Positions 12,791-24,592 of a stretch of 64,000 bases of DNA are shown here, piece by piece. A program made the translations under genes and the position numbers. The first letter of the stretch is position 1. Each line of letters begins with the position of its first letter. Source of the stretch: Rhipidocladum racemiflorum (taxonomy: Eukaryota > Streptophyta > Magnoliopsida > Poales > Poaceae); NCBI GenBank assembly GCA_036346355.1, contig CM070576.1, positions 56,095,712 through 56,159,711 of the forward strand, written 5' to 3'. The notes under the pieces are model-generated. The model had not been told where the DNA came from and ran no database searches. It saw nothing but the letters and a program-made list of their open reading frames with translations.

Positions 12791-13069
12791 GTGGCTTTTC
12801 AAAGCACAATTGGGCAATTATTCTTTAGCCACTGGCGCACATACCTTGAATTCCGCAGGCAAGGTGAACACCATGTTGATATCCATCAATGGCGGGGAAT
12901 TATTGCCAACAATGGGGAATCTAAATCATCAGTTGAATCAAATTCTTCCCGAACGACTCTCTTTTTCCTCCACTCCTTCTTGATAGGTTTAATCGAACGA
13001 AGTTTATTGAAATCCTCATCCCTCCTTTTTTTTCTTGATCGATTTCCCTCAATTCTTGAGTTCTCAAAT

Positions 13070-14853
13070 GCTAAAGCCGTCTTCTATGTGTCTTGCTCAA
13101 TCCTGGAGGACACCATCGTGGCCTAGGCTCAATCAGCTTTCGTATCTTGCCAATAAAATCTGACTTGACCATTTCCTCATGCACTTGGTCTGGCCATGGT
13201 CGATCTTGGACCAGCTCAGAAATCCTCTCATGGACTGGCTTCTTTTGGTCATCTTCTTGTCGGTCTAGGGACAATCCCGATAGCCTCTCTTTAACTGGTT
13301 AGCGATGCTCTTGGTTTTGCCTAGGATAATGTTGCATCGGGCAAATGTGTGGTGATGGTAAAGCCAATCCCCTCTCCCGGTAAAATTACTAAAAAGGGCA
13401 CCACTCGTGAGTTTTCTCGGCGGTAGTTAGCCGATGTACATTCATCGACCGATAAGGGAGACTTCACTACAACCCTTGACCCATCCTCTCATACTTAGAC
13501 AACAACTAGATGAATGTTGGCCTATATTTCTATATTTTGAGCTGCCAATTCTTCAGCCGATGGTAAAGTGTGACCTTTAGGTTATCGTATAATCTTTTCT
13601 TGTAATAATAAATAAAAAATACGAAAAACTTGGTCACATCAAAAGCATATTTAACTTCCAACTTAGTTTTAGTCGGCTTAAACCTAGAACAGACCAGAGA
13701 CTTTTTACTCCTTTAATCCATTCAGCTATGTTTTCCTTAGCTTCCTCCCCCTCGGATGAGATACCAGATTCATATTCATGAGGTTAACTTTAAGCTTCTC
13801 TTTCTCCATGTTGTTTTTGAATCTATCATTGAAGTTTTTATTCTCAAAAAATCGGCTTTCTTGAGACAATACTCTATGTAGTAAATGACTCAAGTCTGTA
13901 AACTTTTGGCCACCAAACTTCTCCTTCAATGGAAGAATTAACCCTTTAAAGACTAAATCGGCCAATTGATTATCAGGCAAATTAGTGCTAAAACATTGAT
14001 TTCTAAACTTCCAAAGTCTTTTAATATAATCGGTTACTGATTCTCCAAACTATTATCGGACAGAGCTTAAATCCAATATCCTTAATTCTAAGCTTTCGTA
14101 GAAAAAATACTCATAGAATCGACTCTCCAGATCGGTCGAAGTGTTGACCGAATTTGGGGCAATGTCATAAACCAAGTAAAGACCACCCCAGACAGAGATA
14201 GTGGGAATAACTTCACTTTCAACCCATCGGACTAGGCCGCTTCACCACATTGTGCCACAAAGCGTCTGATATGTTCTAATGTTGTCGTGAAGTCACCCCC
14301 AAGAATTTTGCGAAATCGGGGACCCTATATCCATTGAGATATAGAATCCGATCAATATAATCGGGATACGAATTTCTGTAGCCGACAGTCCATCCTTTGG
14401 TTGAATGCCAAACTGGTCCCTCAACAACGCTAATGGCTTTGGAGGAATCGGCTGGTGTTTTGTCGCCTAAATGTTGCCTCAGGCAGTGGAGCGAATAGCT
14501 CTGGGTATGTCACAACCTTATATGGGGGCTGGATCCCTTGGAGGAATCGGCTCAACGTAGTGTGGTCGCCTGAGTCTCAACCGGCTGGCCAACCGATTTG
14601 GGGTAGATGTAGAACGGAGCAAATGGTGGCAAATTGGGTGAAGTGTCCAATTTAGAATCATCTGTGTATGCTTGGTAATGAGCAATCACACTCACGCTAG
14701 GATCCCGTGGTAAAACCGCGATTGGCTGTTTTGGTGCTATAGTAGGAATAGTAGCCGATGGCTTTGGATTAACCGATGACTTTACGGTCTGAGTGTTCTG
14801 GGCAATGGAGTAGACTAGGTTGGTTGTCAGAGATTGCACAAGGTCAAGTAGAG
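13070..14853 (-). pseudogene. Gypsy-A gag, downstream part
   Basis: Broken frames at 13071-13274, 13726-13980 and 14552-14839 are gag-like. The 13726-13980 piece has QLADLVFKGLILPLKEKFGG followed by a DLSHLL run typical of Ty3 gag. Its upstream part is continued on the other side of Copia-C at 27002-27395. No zinc knuckle was seen. Confidence 0.65.
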
Positions 14854-14858
14854 TCCCG

Positions 14859-16277
14859 TGAAAGCATCTAGGCCCCCTAATAATTATTTAAATTATTTGT
14901 TGGGTTTTGGTGCTTGATGATCAACTAAATCAGCCGTGATAAAGATTAAGGTTTCATTACTCTTAGTTCTTTGGCTTGTAAGTCATTTCAAGTCTTTTTA
15001 GATAAGGTTTTCCTTTTCCTTTTAACCGTACTATAAAGAGGGACTATGCACAAGTTCAAATTCTTGGTTCCTAGGATTTCTCTTTAAAACAACTTGGGGC
15101 TTAAGCTAAATCATTTCAGATTCCTTTTTAACGTGTTTGAGTTCATATCCCTTTCAAATCAAATTCTAACAGAACTCAAACCGAGCGTTTCCCATTTACA
15201 ACGGACCAAGTTTTTGGGTCAGTTGCAGTTGTGTTTTCCTTGAAACCATCTCGAGTGCATTAAAGCTACAACGGACCAAAAATCTTCCATTTACAACAGA
15301 CCATCTTTTTGGGTCCGATGTAAACATAAAACTTACTGGTTTTTGTTGTTCAATCAAATTCCCTTGTTGGTATATAACCAGTAAGTTTACCTTCTGCGAC
15401 GGACCAAGTTTTTCGGTCCGTCGTAAACTTGTTCTTCAATAACTCTCAACGGACCATTCCTTACTCAAATCTTGTGTACGACGGACCAACTCTTCTTGGT
15501 CCGACGTAGATGCTTTTTTTGCTGGTTTGGGTCCGTAGTACATTGAGCCTCTTGCTTATTTTATCAACCCTTGTCAGATACAATCATTTTGAGTTGTCTT
15601 TTCAGTCTGACATTGGCAAACGGCTACCTGTTGCCAATAACGGCTATTTGCTTCCTGTAGCCTATTTAAACAGTTCAGAGGCTCTTCCAAAATAGAACTT
15701 TTACATCTCTTTGACATCTAGCATCCCAAAAGCTCAAAAGCCCTCAAAGAGATCAAGCTCAACTCTGAAAACAAAAACCTACTTTCTTACAGCTCCAAGA
15801 AAAGTCTAGTTAGTAGTTTCTAGTAAACCAAGAGACAGGGCTTGTGGATAGTCTATTACTCTTGGAACTAGCTGTTCCTAGACGGTTTTCTGGTGGTTGT
15901 AGTGCGACCTGTCCAACCGTGATTGTGGAAGGCCACTGTCTTTGTGAGAGGTTTGGACTCACCTCACCGGAGTGGTAAAGAGTCACTTTAGTGACAAATC
16001 CAGTTACTCTGTTGAGAGTCACTGGTGGAGCAACACTTCTGTGGAAGTGCTCCAACGGGGACGTAGGAGATTTATCTCTGAACCTCGGTGAAAAATTCGC
16101 TTGTCTCTGCTTCTGTTGTTTGCTTTAACTCGTTTCTCTATTATCTGTTACTTGTTCAGTGCTCCTTGTTGCTCATCCTTTTACTTCCTAAGTTCCTTTC
16201 TTTAAAAACTGCTAAGTTGTCTATAAATTGTTAAAATTGCCTATTCACCCCCCCTCTAGGCCATACCGTTCCTTTCA
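14859..16277 (+). repeat. Copia-C 5' LTR
   Basis: The 1,419-bp LTR is equal in length to the 3' copy. The differences I found are t/c and a/c and c/t in the region 15510-15590, and a/g near 16126. TATA candidates are tataaag at 15032-15038 and tatataa near 15371. It contains a cluster of acggacca/tggtccgt motifs (see 15195-15540). Confidence 0.95.
15195..15540 (+). promoter_or_regulatory. Array of GGACC/GGTCC direct and inverted motifs in the Copia-C LTR
   Basis: At least six acggacca-type boxes (about 15200, 15271, 15299, 15399, 15449, 15480) alternate with inverted ggtccg boxes (about 15310, 15415, 15496, 15528). Two pairs form strong hairpins: CGACGGACC at 15397-15405 with GGTCCGTCG at 15415-15423, and CGGACCAA at 15482-15489 with TTGGTCCG at 15496-15503. 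The array is duplicated in the 3' LTR, and similar boxes occur at 22060-22200 upstream of the third ORF. A protein-binding or RNA-structure role is inference. Confidence 0.6.
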
Positions 16278-16279
16278 AG

Positions 16280-16291
16280 TGGTATCAGAGC
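16280..16291 (+). other. Copia-C primer-binding site (initiator tRNA-Met)
   Basis: TGGTATCAGAGC lies two bases inside the 5' LTR. This is the standard complement of the 3' end of plant initiator methionine tRNA. Confidence 0.9.
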
Positions 16292-16327
16292 GGGTTTTAC
16301 CCTGTTCAAGCTTAATCAGTTTGGGTA

Positions 16328-18406
16328 ATGGCCGAGGGAAATGGGTCAGCTACTGTTAGTGTAGGAAGGGTTCCTGTTTTTGATGGCACAAATTATGCTT
16401 ACTGGAAAATTCGCATGAGATGTTATCTTGAGGCTGTCGGATATGACGTTTGGAGAGTTACTGAAAAACCTTTACCTCCACGTGTCATACCCGAGGGACA
16501 ATCCTCTTCCTCAGAACCCACACCTGGGGAAATTAAAAACATGCAATATGATGCTCAGGCTAGAAATGCTATATTCTCCTGTCTTAGCATAGAAGTTTTT
16601 GATAGAGTGAGTAATTTGTCATCGCTTATGATTTTTTGACTACTCTACAAGATATTCTTGAAGGTACCTATTATGTGAAATTTGAAATTTATTTTGTTGT
16701 TAGAGAAAAGTTTGATCAGTTCAAAATGCTTCCTCATGTAAATGCCAATGATATGTTTTCTAGACTTAATCCTATTGTCAATGAACTTAAAGGTCTTGGT
16801 ACTAAGGTTGATGATGTGGAAGTTTGCGGGAAAATGATAAGGAGTGCTGCCTCGTGCCTATCACGGCTTGATAACTTATCTATCAAACAGTGGAGATCTC
16901 AAAAATTGACACCCTCTTGAGTTACTAGGAAAGATTTACGCACATGAACTTACTTTGGTGAAGAAGATGCACCCAAGAAGAAATCTATTGCTCTCAAGGC
17001 CAAAGAAAAGTACAAGAGTCATCCAGTGAAGAAGATGATAATTCAAGCTGTGAAGAGGACGAGGATGTCAAGAAACTAGCTCTACTTATGAGATCGGCAA
17101 ACAAAATCATGAGGAGAGTTAATGCCAGAGACAGAGGAAAGGTATATAATCAGTTCTCCAAGAAAAATCCTTTCTCTAATATCACCTGTTTTGAGTGCAA
17201 TGAAAAGGGACACATAGCTGCTCGATGTCCAAACAAGAGTAAGAAGAAGGGCAAGGGCAAGGGCAAAGATGAAGAAACCGAAGAAAATGCCTACAACGAT
17301 GCAAAAAAGGTTCATCACAGAAAGAAGTTCTCCAAGAAACATTGGAGAAAGGGAAAGAAGGAGGCACATATTGGTGAATGGGTCTCAGATGAAGAAAGTT
17401 CAAGTGATGAATCCTCTTCTTCCTCCTCTGATGATGAAGATGGTTCAAGGTCTAAGGGGTTGGCTAGACTGGCTTTGGATGAATCTACTCCACCTTCACC
17501 TTCTCTGTCATTTTGTCTTATGGCAAGAGGTGATGAGGACAAGGTAAATGATTCTCCTTCTTATGATGATCTAGTAGAGATCATTAAAGAGCTTAATGAT
17601 GTCTTGTGTGCTAAAACTTCTAAGGATAAAACTCTTAAGAAAACTATTGCCAGTTTAAATAATGATAATGACTTGCTTATTTCTAAAATCAAGACTCTTG
17701 AGTCTAAGTATGAAGAAGTGCAAGACAAGTTTCACTGTTTGGAGATTAGCCATAATGAGCTCAATATTGTTCATGATAATCTCACTCTTGCTCATAATGA
17801 TCTTGTCATCAATCATGATTTACTTACAGCTGCTCATGATTCCTTGAATGCAACTCATATATTACTTGTTAAGACTCATGATGATTTGCTTGTCAACATC
17901 TTGTGAAATAGAAATGAGTAAAGAATTAACTACTGAGCAAATCAAAGAATGTTTCCGCTCATGATAAATCTATTACCTGTGATTTGACTTGTGATGAAAA
18001 TCCTATTGCTAACTCTTCCTGCATGCTTAATGACAATCATAGAAATGCTCTGTGTGCTGAAAGTCTCATGTTGGAAAATCAAGAGCTAAAGTCAAAAATT
18101 GCTAAATTTGACAAAGGTCTTGAAAAATGTTTTCTTGGAAGTGTCACTCTTGATAAAATTCTTGGAGAGCAAAAAGTCACCTTGGGCAAAAGAGGCATTG
18201 GATATAAAACAGAAAATGTGCCCAAGAAGGATTATTTGCCGAAATCCAAGATAAATTTTGTCAAGAAAAGCACTAAGTGTCGCTCTTGTCATAGATTTGA
18301 CCACAGTTCAAATGTATGTGTGTTTGCTAGCACGCTTGAAACAAAGGCTAAAAACTGTTTGGTTGATGCTCACTACATGTTATTTAAAGATTTTAGGGAA
18401 AAATGA
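16328..18406 (+). pseudogene. Copia-C gag (frameshifted)
   Basis: The ATG at 16328 opens a gag with VFDGTNYAYWKIRMRCYLEA, the usual N-terminus of copia gag. The frame shifts near 16625, where one base appears missing, and again near 16860-16930. A later 272-residue open stretch (17088-17906) contains the zinc knuckle CFECNEKGHIAARC (about 17187-17228). After it come a Lys-rich tract, a Ser/Asp/Glu tract, and a run of HD..L/AHD..L repeats (about 17740-17890) likely to be coiled coil. A further stretch (17984-18406) holds a second CRSCHRFDHSSNVC zinc-binding motif. Gag would package the element RNA. As written it cannot be made in one piece. Confidence 0.85.
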
Positions 18407-18573
18407 ATGTGAAATTTGTCGGCCCCTCTAATCTTGATAGGAAGCTTAAAATTTGTTTGGGTGCCCAAATCTTTACTTGTTAATCCTTTTGGCCCCAAAA
18501 TTGTTGAAACTAACATTCATGGACCCAAAAGCATTTGGGTACCTAAAATCAAGAAATGATTGTGTCTATTTAG

Positions 18574-19760
18574 GTGAACTACAAAAGTGGTGGTCATCAC
18601 TGGGTAATTGACAGTGGATGTACTCAACACATGACCGGCTCATCAAGAATGTTCACCTCAGTTGAAAAAGAAAGTAATTCAAGTCACAAAATTACTTTTG
18701 GTGATAATAGCAGAAGGAAGGTAAAGGGAAATGGTAAGATTGCCATATCCAATGATTATTCAATTGATAATGTGCTTCTTGTTGATTCCCTGAACTTCAA
18801 TCTTTTATCGGTTGCTCAGCTGTGTGATCTTGGCTTCATTGTACCTTTTCTCTTGATGGAGTAACTGTTTTTGACAAAGATGAAAAGCTTATCTTCAAAG
18901 GTTTTAGATTTCAAAATCTTTATCTAGTTGATTTCAACTCTAACTCCTCATGCATCTCGACTTGTGCATTAGCAAAAGCCTCTCTTGGTTGGCTTTGGCA
19001 TAGACGTCTTGGGCATGTAGGTATGTCAAATCTGAAAAAGCTTTTTAAAAATGAGCTAGTGGTGGGCTTGAAAGATGTAAAATTCGAAAAGGATAGATTG
19101 TGCAGTGCTTGTCAAGCTGGTAAGCAAGTTGCAAACTCTCATCCTACTAAAAATATCATGTCCACCACTAGACCTCTAGAGCTTCTGCATATGGATGTGT
19201 TTGGCCCAACCTCCTATGCCAGTCTAGGTGGAAACTCATACTGTTTAGTTATTGTGGATGACTTCTCTCGGTTCACTTGGGTATTCTTTCTACCAAGTAA
19301 AAGTGAGGTTGGAAAAATCTTTAAAAATTTTGCAAAAAGGGCCCAAAATGAATTTGATTGTCCCATCAAGAAAATCAGAAGTGACAATGGAACTGAGTTT
19401 GTTAATACTAACGTTATTGATTTTTGTGATGAGTTAGGAATAAGACATGAGCTGTCAGCTACATATACTCCTCAACAAAATGGTGTAGTAGAAAGAAAAA
19501 ACAGAACACTTATTGAAATGGCAAGAACCATGTTGGATGAATATGGAACACCAGGACGCTTTTTGGTGAAGCAATAAATACTGACTTGTCATGCAATAAA
19601 TAGACTCTATCTACATCGACTTCTCAAGAAAACATCTTACGAGTTCTTTGGTTGGAAGAAAACCAAATGTAACTTACTTTCGTGTGTTCGGTGCAAGGTC
19701 TACATCTACAAAAGAGGACACACTTAGGTAAATTTCAGAAAGGTGTGACTCAGGTATTAT
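18574..19760 (+). pseudogene. Copia-C protease and integrase (frameshifted)
   Basis: WVIDSGCTQHMTG (about 18601-18639) is the aspartic protease active site (DSG). The frame breaks near 18860. The next stretch (19023-19577) starts in the pre-integrase zinc region, with WLWHRRLGHVGMSNLKKL just upstream, then C..C in LCSACQAGKQ. The integrase core then follows: LLHMDVFGP (first Asp), IRSDNGTEF (second Asp) and PQQNGVVERKNRTLIE (catalytic Glu). A stop at about 19575 and further shifts interrupt the integrase C-terminus. Confidence 0.88.
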
Positions 19761-20065
19761 GCTAGGTTATTCTTCTAAATCTAAAGCCTATAGAGTGTTT
19801 AATAATTCAACTGGTTTGGTTGAAGAAACCTATGATGTAAAATTCGATGAATCTAATGGCTCACAAGGTGAGCATGAGAATCTAGCTGATGCAGGTGAAG
19901 GTGCCTTAATTAAGGCCATGAAGAAGATGGAAGTTGGTGAAGTAAAACCTAGAGAGGACAATGATGAGAAACCAACAACTTCCATGATGCCTCAAAATGG
20001 ATCACTACAAGAAGAAGATGAAAAGAATCAAGAAGGATTGAATCTGATAAAGAGTCATCATATTA

Positions 20066-21710
20066 TTGCCAAAGACCACCCGTGGATCAAATAATTGGGG
20101 ATTTGGTAAGGGTGTTCAAACTCGATCTAGACAAGCTTCTTTTTGTGAACATTACTCTTTTGTTTCTTGTGTTGAACCTAGAACTATAGATGAAGCTTTG
20201 GATGATGCTGACTGGATTATTGCTATGGAAGAAGAGCTTAATAGCTTCAAGAGAAACAAAGTATGGGATTTGGTGGAACGCCCAAAAGACCACAATGTCA
20301 TAGGAACAAAGTGGGTTTTCAGAAACAAGCAAGATGAAAATGGAATTGTCACTCGAAACAAGGCAAGATTGGTGGCTCAAGGATTTACTCAAGTAGAAGG
20401 ATTGGACTATGGAGAAACTTATGCTCCTGTTGCTCGACTTGAAGCTATACGGTTCCTTCTAGCTTTTGCATGTCATTTCAATATAACTTTATTTCAAATG
20501 GATGTAAAGAGTGCCTTTCTTAATGGAATCATTGAAGAAACTGTTTTTGTTGAGCAACCTCCTGGTTTTGAAGACTTAAATTATCCAAATCATGTATATA
20601 AGTTATCTAAGGCTCTCTATGGACTGAAACAAGCTCCAAGGGCATGGTATGAGAGACTTAAAAACTTTCTACTTGAAAAGAATTTCAAAATAGGGAAGGT
20701 TGACCCAACACTCTTCTTAAAAGACTTCAATGGTGCATTAATGATTTGCCAAATCTATGTTGATGATATCATCTTTGGTTGTACTAATCACTCTCTTTGC
20801 AAGGAATTCAGTGAACTAATGGCAAAGGAATTCGAGATGTCAATGATAGGGGAACTTAAATTCTTTCTTGGATTTCAAATCAGGCAATTAAAAGGGGGAA
20901 CCTTCATATCACAAGAAAAATACACCAAAGATCTCCTCAAGCGTTTCAAATTGGATGAATGCAAGCCACTCAAGACACCTATGGCAACAAACACACATCT
21001 TGATCAAGATATGGGAGGTAAGCACATTGACCAAAAACTCTTGAGATCCATGATAGGATCTTTACTTTACTTGACAAAGATCTAGGCCTGATATCATGTT
21101 TAGTGTCTGTATGTGTGCTAGATTTGATCTGCTCCTAAAGAAGTACATCTCAGTGCTGTAAAAAGAATTTTCAGATACTTAAAGCACACTTCAACTATAG
21201 GCTTGTGGTATCCTAAAGGTGCTTCTTTCAAATTATTTGGCTACTCAGACTCTGATTATGCCGGTTGCAAAATAGATCGAAAAAGCACCTCTGGGGGTTG
21301 TCACTTGCTTGGAAGGTCTTTAGTATCTTGGTGCTCCAAAAAGCAAAACTCAGAGTAATCGCTTCATCGCCGAGGCTGAATATGTGGCTGCCGGCAGTTG
21401 TTGTGCTCAGATTTTATTCATCAAACAAACCTTTCTTGATTACGGCATTAATTTTGAAAATGTACCTCTTCTCTGTGATAATGAAAGTGCAGTGAAAATA
21501 GCAAACAATCCGGTCCAACACTCACGAACTAAGCATATTGAGATCCGACATCATTTTATCAGAGATCATGTTGTTAAAGGAGACATTATGCTTAGTCATG
21601 TTAGAACTGAGGACCAATTGGCTGATATTTTCACTAAACCTTTGGATGAGGCAAGATTTTCTAGACTGAGAAATGAACTGAATATTATTGATCTTTCTAA
21701 TGTTGTTTAA
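20066..21710 (+). pseudogene. Copia-C reverse transcriptase and RNase H (frameshifted)
   Basis: A 339-residue open stretch (20066-21085) spans most of a copia RT: WIIAMEEELNSFKRNKVWDL, GTKWVFRNKQDENG, VARLEAIRFLLAFA, QMDVKSAFLNG and YVDDIIFG with intact catalytic Asp pair. It ends at a shift near 21080. The RNase H continues in other frames. The last piece (to 21710) has SAVKIANNPVQHSRTKHIEI, then IRDHVVKGDI and TEDQLADIFTKPL, the normal end of copia pol. Confidence 0.9.
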
Positions 21711-22633
21711 GCCTTGTCTCCTTATTTGAACTGTTTGCTTGTTGATATCTCTTGCAAGTTTTCGGTTTTTTTTTAACATTAAGGGGGAGTCAAGAATGTT
21801 TCCCAATACATCTCTTGTCACCTACTTATGTTAACAAAAATTAGTAGTGCTGATGCAAGTAAATTGTTTTTAAAATAAAAAAAAATATATTACAATTACT
21901 TAAAAATTAGCTAGCCTCTCAGCACATGAGTTCTCTTGATCAAGCTTGAAGTTGACAATAATCATGCTTAAAAAGGAGGAACTCATACAAATTAAGAATT
22001 CTAAAGTTCTTCCTTTTTCTTCTGCTAGCTCTTAACGATCTCAGTTGCATCAGTGAGTTTCTCATCTACGGCAGACCACTTTTGCTCAGGACGCATTCAC
22101 GACAGACTAAAGAAAATCAGTCCGTTGTAAATGTCCTCCTTGCAAAGCGGTCCGGCGTAAATAGAAAATTTCTTGTTTTCTCTCAAATCAGTCCGTTGTG
22201 CTCTTGCAAGTGTTATCTGAGAAAGTTGTCCTCTCCCTGCCAACCACTGTCTTAAAGAGCGAAGCTCCTCCTAAAGAAGTTACGGTCTTATAGCAGTATC
22301 TTCCCGTTGGTTTCATTCCTGTTTTCCTCTCTTTCCTCTCAAAAGTTCTCAGAAATTACCACTTCTCTCCTCTCTCTACTTCCTCTCCCGAGCATCATTC
22401 CTCGCCTCATCGAAGCAAACCCTAACCGGGTGACAGCGACGGTGCTCCAGTTTGCTCGGAGAACTGTTTTCAGGAAGTGGTAAGCCTTCTCTTCTGTTTT
22501 GGTCAAACCTTAGTCCTAGAATTCTTTGTCTTAAGGTCTTTCTTCTTATCTCTGTAGACTTAGTCCGTCGCGTTAGTTCTTGCGCCGATCTGAGGTTTAA
22601 CATCCAGAGTGCGACCTTTAAGTGTTCGACAAA

Positions 22634-23851
22634 ATGCCTAGGAGAAAGAATACAGATAAAAAGAGTCTGATGGATAGATTGGGTGAAATAATGTCAAAGA
22701 AGAAACAAAAATCCACCCAGTCTTCACAAGGGACAGTGCATCTAGAGGACACTCACACCCCAGGCTTGGTTACAAAAGTTACAACATCAAGACCTCCTAG
22801 AAAAGATAAGCAACCTGTTGTATCAGATCCTGTTTATGAGTCTGACTCTGATGATGCTGATTATGAGCCAAGTAGGGATCTCAGTTCTGAAGAAGAAAAT
22901 CTTATTCCTGAGATTGATATGATAAGTGGAAATGAGCTAGCTACCCTTGCAGGAAAACGGCTGAGATCAATCAGGCTAGTAAATGAAAAGAGTTGGTTTC
23001 CTTTTGATAAACCTCCTCTAGATGAGAAGTTCATCACTCCTCTTCAGAAAAACATCTTTTTGGGATATAAGAATAGATATGACAAAAAGGGAAAGCAAAT
23101 ATCTGCCTTGAGTAAACATCAGTTTGTAGATTGGAATCAAATTTGCTCCATAACTAGATCATACCACATACTTGATTGTGTTAGATCTACCCCAGGATTG
23201 CTGGAAATGGTGTCAGGTAATATTTCCTCATGGAATGAAGATAGAATTATAGAATTCTATTCATCTTTGCTGGTAAACAAAAGAAGACACTATATTCTGT
23301 TTTCAATCAATGGAAAAATCAGAAAAGTAAGAGCACCACACTTTGAATCATCAATTGGAGCCTCAGGTCCTCAAGTCAACAGAACAAGAATACATGACAA
23401 AATGTTTCCTGAAAATAGATGGAGACAGATTGGTGATATGCCTGATCTTCAGCTCTCAGCTCATATCTATAGAGATATCACAGAAGAAAACTTCAATGCA
23501 AATCGAGCTAGTTGTCTGTCTGGAGAAGCGAAAACACTGCTCTTAATCTTAAGGCACACAGTTTTTCCAAAATCTGGATATAAGGAAGGTGTCACTCCAG
23601 TGTTGGCTTGGCTGCTTCACCTAATCCTCTCCAAGCAACCCATTGATCTGATTGATTACATTTTTGGAGAAATGGAGGAAGCAATCTATAGAAGAATGAG
23701 GAGTCCACTGCCTTTTGCTCAGCAAATTTCCAGAATGCTGCTAGCCCAAGGGATAATTTCGCAACAAGAAAGTAGTAGATCCTTTACCTGCAAACCAAAG
23801 AAATACAAGTTGCTTAAGCTACCCACTGAAGTTGCATGCACAAGTACCTAG
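22634..23851 (+). CDS. Copia-C third ORF (405 aa), extra protein downstream of pol
   Basis: The ATG at 22634 starts an intact 405-codon frame located after RNase H and before the 3' LTR, on the same strand as gag-pol. The N-terminus is basic (MPRRKNTDKK). Residues about 60-100 are acidic and Ser/Asp-rich (ESDSDDADYE, SSEEEN). The rest is globular-looking, with WFPF, FVDWNQICS, FYSSLLVNKRRHYILFSING and a long helical C-terminal half. Plant SIRE/Maximus elements carry additional ORFs at this position, some called envelope-like and others matching plant-transposon domains of unknown function (family knowledge). I see no convincing signal peptide or membrane segment, so I do not call it envelope. 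It is the only long unbroken frame in Copia-C. Confidence 0.7.
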   Translation: MPRRKNTDKKSLMDRLGEIMSKKKQKSTQSSQGTVHLEDTHTPGLVTKVTTSRPPRKDKQPVVSDPVYESDSDDADYEPSRDLSSEEENLIPEIDMISGNELATLAGKRLRSIRLVNEKSWFPFDKPPLDEKFITPLQKNIFLGYKNRYDKKGKQISALSKHQFVDWNQICSITRSYHILDCVRSTPGLLEMVSGNISSWNEDRIIEFYSSLLVNKRRHYILFSINGKIRKVRAPHFESSIGASGPQVNRTRIHDKMFPENRWRQIGDMPDLQLSAHIYRDITEENFNANRASCLSGEAKTLLLILRHTVFPKSGYKEGVTPVLAWLLHLILSKQPIDLIDYIFGEMEEAIYRRMRSPLPFAQQISRMLLAQGIISQQESSRSFTCKPKKYKLLKLPTEVACTST

Positions 23852-24592
23852 AAGTCTGCCTACATCAAATGATCCAAGTGATCATGGGGAGACAGTGATG
23901 ACAAATTGACTCATGATGGAGATGATCAACTGTTTCAAGCCATCACGATTCGAGATCATCACGGCATTAGTCATCATACTCTAAGATACAATACTCCTAG
24001 CTATCATAGCCATCCTCCTGTTGCACCTCCTCGGCTGAAGACTTTGAGAATACGTAAATACTTGGAAATAGTTCTCGAGAAAACCTTGCAAGCTGTCTAG
24101 TGAGCAAGATGCACGACAACTCAAGTCTATCTTAGCTCACAATCCTTTCATGAAGAAGTTGTTGCACACAGCCAAGGTGGACACTTCAATCCTAGTCATA
24201 TTTCTCCAATTTCAAGTCATCATACCCTACCTCCAAAGCAGAACATTCAGTTATGGGTTTTCCTTCTCGACATGATGTAAATTCGAAGGAGATGAACTTG
24301 GAGAAATTGATAAGCTAAGAGAGCTTGTTCTTGCATCAAGGTTTGTTCAAGATCAGAATTCGGACACTGCAGACATGATCTTGAAGCAGGAGGTTACGGA
24401 GTTCCTCACAATTTATCAATACCATGACACTTCCATCACACTACTCATGAAAATATAGAAGAAAATCCTGATATTGGACAACATCATGCTTGGAATAATC
24501 AACCTGAATGGTTCAAGATCTTTGAGACTCGATACAACTCAAACCTGAAGGCTGCCCAAGAAAGATTTGCTGAAGATCAAAGGTTAGCTGCC

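Noticed and set aside
15397..15503. Hairpins in the LTR considered as a CRISPR-like or microRNA locus
   Set aside because: Stems are only 8-12 bp and spacers are not unique units. They belong to a retrotransposon LTR.
22634..23851. Envelope gene call for Copia-C ORF3
   Set aside because: No signal peptide, no transmembrane span and no cleavage-site pattern is visible. Only the position resembles envelope-like ORFs.
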